Origin: Collinsella aerofaciens
GTDB lineage: Bacteria; Actinomycetota; Coriobacteriia; Coriobacteriales; Coriobacteriaceae
Length of the DNA: 7,125 nucleotides
Direction of reading: 5' to 3'
NCBI GenBank assembly: GCA_008671285.1
Contig: RPYR01000216.1
Span: forward strand, 1-7,125
Shown: positions 4,751 through 7,125 of the stretch, one piece after another
How the letters are laid out: every line of letters starts with the position of its first letter
Numbering within the stretch: position 1 is the first letter of the stretch
Notes under the pieces: model-generated
The model's database searches: none
The model's input: only the letters and a program-made list of their open reading frames with translations
What the model was told of the DNA's origin: nothing
Program-made: the position numbers and the translations under genes

Positions 4751-5251
4751 ATGAATAGTGCGGTTACGCTGGTCGACTTCGATCGGTTGCTCAATGGACT
4801 CGACCATATCTATTCGGAGTTCTCGCGCGCCTGCGGCCTTTCGGACTGCGCCTATTGGATGCTCGTCGACACTAGCACGGCGGGCGGCAGTATTGCCGTA
4901 AGCCGTCTGACAAGCGAATGGTTCTACAGCAAGCAGACCATCAACTCGGCAATTAAAACCTTGACGGCGCGGGGCTTCGCAACGTTGGGGTTTGCCGAAG
5001 GCAGTCGTAAGAACAAGGTTGTGAGCCTGACCGAAGAGGGCAGGCGATTTGCCGAGCGTTATGCGCTGCCGGCACTCAAGGCCGAGCAGCGAGCCTTTGG
5101 CGCGCTTGAGCCATGTGAGCAGCGCGAGATTATGCGCTTGATCGGCAAATTCTCTCAGGTGCTCGGCGATGAGTGCGATGCCTTTAAGCAGCATATCGCT
5201 GCCGAGAGCCAAGCCGAGAATCAAGGTGAGGGGGAGTCGTGCGACTGTTAA
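4751..5251 (+). CDS. MarR-family winged-helix transcriptional regulator
   Basis: A 166-residue protein with the MarR plan: N-terminal dimerisation helix (about 8-27), a helix at 31-45, the helix-turn-helix at about 48-75 with recognition helix around YSKQTINSAIKTLTARG (59-75), and the wing at about 77-93 (FATLGFAEGSRKNKVVSLTE). Long C-terminal helices follow (95-148). The Arg/Lys-rich wing followed by SLTEEGR is typical of the family. It probably represses its own operon through the repeats upstream and responds to a compound pumped by the ABC exporter encoded next. It has six cysteines (28, 33, 122, 142, 164, 166), so thiol sensing is possible but unproven. Its last codons overlap the start of the ABC gene, implying translational coupling. 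The Shine-Dalgarno sequence (GGTGG, 4741-4745) is weak. Confidence 0.88.
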   Translation: MNSAVTLVDFDRLLNGLDHIYSEFSRACGLSDCAYWMLVDTSTAGGSIAVSRLTSEWFYSKQTINSAIKTLTARGFATLGFAEGSRKNKVVSLTEEGRRFAERYALPALKAEQRAFGALEPCEQREIMRLIGKFSQVLGDECDAFKQHIAAESQAENQGEGESCDC

Positions 5252-6975
5252 TGAGGTTTTTGAAGCCCTATCGAGGGCTTGTCGCAGTGACGCTGCTGGT
5301 GCTGCTGGTGGATAACGTCGGTACGCTGCTGGTTCCCACGATGCTGGCGAACATGGTCAACACCGGTATTACCACGGGCGATATCGACTACATTTTACGC
5401 AACGGCCTATACATGTTTATCGCGACCAGCATGGCTAGCGGCGGCACGGTGCTGGGCTGCTATCTTTCGGCGCGCCTGGCCGCCAACGTGGCTTGCGATA
5501 TCCGCAATGCCGTGTACGACAAATCGCTCGAGCTCGCGGCCAGCGATTTTGAGCGCTTTGGCACCGGATCGATGATCACGCGCTCGCTCAACGACATCAA
5601 CGTGATTCAGCAGGCGATTCTGCAGACGATTCAGCTGGTGCTGCCCGTGCCGTTTTTGGCTGTGGCGGGCATCATCTTCGCCTGGTTTATCGATCCCGCC
5701 ATGGGCACGCTTCTGGGCGTAGTCGTTGCGATTGTGCTGGTGGCGGCGGTCTTTACGGTTGCCAACGCGGCGCCGATTTTTATGCGCCTACAGGGCTTTA
5801 TCGACCGCATGAACGTGGTGCTGCGCGAGAATATTGTGGGCGTGCGCGTCATCCGTGCGTTTAACAAGGAGCGCCACGAGGAACGGCGTCTGGACGAGGT
5901 GTTTAGCGAATACGCCGCCAACGCCATCAAAGTCAACCACCTGTTTGTGGGCCTCGACAGCTCAAGCTTCTTTTTGATGAACATCGCCGAGGTGGCGGTG
6001 CTGTGGGTGGGCGGCAACCGCGTAGGCGCCCACGCCATGCAGATTGCGAGTATCTCGGCGGTGCTGGAGTATGCAATTCTGATCCTGTTCTTTGTGATGA
6101 TGGCCCAGATGGTGGTGCTGACGCTTCCGCGTGCTGCCGCGTGCCTGAACCGTGCGCAGCAGGTGTTGGAGATTGAGCCGAGCATCGTCGATGGCGAGCG
6201 CACGCTGGATGACGGGGCGCGCGAGCCCCAAGACGAAGCCGATGCGGTGGCTGTGTTCGACCACATGTCGTTTCGCTTTGACGATGCCGACGAGGACACC
6301 CTGTGCGACCTGAGCTTTGCCTGCCGTCGCGGTCAGACGACTGCGATCGTTGGCTCGACAGGCTCGGGCAAGTCGACGGTGGCAAAGCTTCTGCTGCGCT
6401 TCCACGATGCCACCAAGGGCTCCATTCGCCTGAATGGTGTGGACCTGCGCGAGCTTACGCAAGATGAAATCCGCGGGCGCATTGCCTATGTGCCGCAGAA
6501 GGCGTGGCTGTTCTCGGGCACGGTAGCGAGCAACCTTCGCTTTGGTAACGAAGGCGCGACCGAGGGCGACATGCTTCACGCGCTTGAGGTTGCCCAGAGC
6601 ACCTTTGTACTCGACCAACCGCAGGGGCTCGATACCCCGGTTGCCCAGGGCGGTACGAACTTTTCGGGCGGCCAGCGCCAGCGTTTGGCAATCGCCCGTG
6701 CGCTCATGAAGCATGCCGATCTATATATCTTCGATGACAGTTTTTCGGCCCTGGACTTTAAGACCGATGCCGCCCTGCGCCATGCGTTGCAAGACGAGAC
6801 GCGTGACGCTGCGGTGCTCATCATCGCGCAGCGCATCTCGACGATCTTGCACGCCGACCAGATCGTCGTGCTCAAGGATGGCGAGGTTGTGGGTCTGGGC
6901 ACGCATGGCGAGCTTATGGAAACCTGCGAGGTGTACCGTGCCATCGCGGAATCGCAGATGAAGGGAGGTGAGTAG
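5239..6975 (+). CDS. ABC exporter half-transporter, degenerate-site subunit of a heterodimer (TM287-like)
   Basis: A 578-residue type IV (multidrug-type) ABC half-transporter. Residues 1-310 form the six-helix transmembrane domain (segments near 14-36, 56-78, 130-150, 154-176, 243-262, 274-296). Residues 338-578 form the ATPase domain, with Walker A GSTGSGKST (372-380), Q-loop Gln420, signature FSGGQ (475-479), Walker B LYIFDD (495-500) and D-loop SALD (503-506). The catalytic Glu after Walker B is Asp500 and the H-loop His is Gln531 (AQRIST). Both substitutions mark the degenerate site of heterodimeric exporters such as TM287/288 and BmrCD, so the subunit needs a catalytic partner, very likely the next gene. 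The start is GTG at 5239, with GAGG 7 nt upstream, inside the MarR gene; an ATG at 5251 overlapping the MarR stop (TAATG) is the alternative. The substrate is unknown, perhaps a drug or other toxic compound. Confidence 0.92.
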   Translation: MRLLMRFLKPYRGLVAVTLLVLLVDNVGTLLVPTMLANMVNTGITTGDIDYILRNGLYMFIATSMASGGTVLGCYLSARLAANVACDIRNAVYDKSLELAASDFERFGTGSMITRSLNDINVIQQAILQTIQLVLPVPFLAVAGIIFAWFIDPAMGTLLGVVVAIVLVAAVFTVANAAPIFMRLQGFIDRMNVVLRENIVGVRVIRAFNKERHEERRLDEVFSEYAANAIKVNHLFVGLDSSSFFLMNIAEVAVLWVGGNRVGAHAMQIASISAVLEYAILILFFVMMAQMVVLTLPRAAACLNRAQQVLEIEPSIVDGERTLDDGAREPQDEADAVAVFDHMSFRFDDADEDTLCDLSFACRRGQTTAIVGSTGSGKSTVAKLLLRFHDATKGSIRLNGVDLRELTQDEIRGRIAYVPQKAWLFSGTVASNLRFGNEGATEGDMLHALEVAQSTFVLDQPQGLDTPVAQGGTNFSGGQRQRLAIARALMKHADLYIFDDSFSALDFKTDAALRHALQDETRDAAVLIIAQRISTILHADQIVVLKDGEVVGLGTHGELMETCEVYRAIAESQMKGGE

Positions 6976-6976
6976 C

Positions 6977-7125
6977 ATGACCGAGGAGCTCAAGAAGCAG
7001 GGCGGCGTTGATGACGCCGCTGCCGCGGGACTGGTCGAGGAAACGGCTGCCGCGTCGACCGAGCTGGATGACGCCGCCAAGGCTGCGGCCGAGCGCGAGG
7101 CTCGCCGCCAAGCGCTCTACGAGGA
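6977..7125 (+). CDS. 5' end of a downstream gene, probably the partner ABC half-transporter (truncated by window end)
   Basis: ATG at 6977 follows the ABC stop after 1 nt, with GGAGGT (6964-6969) 7 nt upstream, so it is clearly coupled to the exporter. The 49 visible codons encode a hydrophilic Ala/Glu-rich N-terminus (MTEELKKQGGVDDAAAAG..., then AAAEREARRQALYE) that is probably helical, with no membrane segment yet. Second subunits of heterodimeric ABC exporters often carry such a charged N-terminal extension before the first transmembrane helix. Because the upstream subunit lacks the catalytic Glu and His, the expected product is the TM288-like subunit with an intact Walker B Glu and H-loop His. 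This identification rests on operon context, since no diagnostic domain lies within the window. Confidence 0.7.
   Translation, partial: MTEELKKQGGVDDAAAAGLVEETAAASTELDDAAKAAAEREARRQALYE

Noticed and set aside
5962..6714. Minus-strand open frame inside the ABC exporter gene
   Set aside because: It is a shadow frame opposite the conserved ATPase domain, whose motifs are all on the plus strand.

Overview
The window looks like ordinary chromosome from a high-GC actinobacterium. Codons strongly favour G or C at the third position, genes are short and closely spaced, and start sites carry clear Shine-Dalgarno sequences. The mix of genes (a YeiH-family permease, an NtrC-lineage regulator with a decayed ATPase, a small nitroreductase, a MarR regulator with a two-gene ABC exporter) would fit a gut Coriobacteriia such as Collinsella. 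That assignment is an impression from gene content and style, not a database match.

Layout. Positions 1-128 hold a possible 3' end of a forward gene running in from outside. At 229-1263 is a YeiH/UPF0324 membrane protein with its signature motifs intact. A 266-bp gap (1264-1529) follows. It is packed with contiguous inverted repeats that could fold into a multi-hairpin leader RNA. At 1530-2747 is a 405-residue regulator built like a sigma-54 enhancer-binding protein, with an AAA+-like core and a Fis-type HTH, but with degraded Walker A and B motifs and no GAFTGA loop. A small single-pass membrane protein of unknown function (2832-3407) follows, behind a plausible extended -10 promoter. It converges on a minus-strand nitroreductase-family flavoprotein (3463-3984), and a 15-bp-stem hairpin lies between the two.

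After a 294-bp divergent intergenic region comes a 96-residue protein of unknown function (4279-4569), closed by a textbook rho-independent terminator (4596-4631). The last part is a multidrug-type export operon. It has a promoter with two operator-like direct repeats, a MarR repressor (4751-5251), an ABC exporter half-transporter (5239-6975) whose start overlaps the MarR stop, and the beginning of a second gene (6977 to the window end) that is probably the partner half-transporter. The first ABC subunit has Asp for the Walker B catalytic Glu and Gln for the H-loop His. This marks it as the degenerate-site half of a TM287/288-type heterodimer and predicts that the truncated downstream gene supplies the catalytic residues.

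I see no CRISPR array, tRNA, rRNA, insertion sequence or prophage gene. The most interesting non-coding signals are the structured leader at 1316-1507 and the paired operator-like repeats at 4682-4734.
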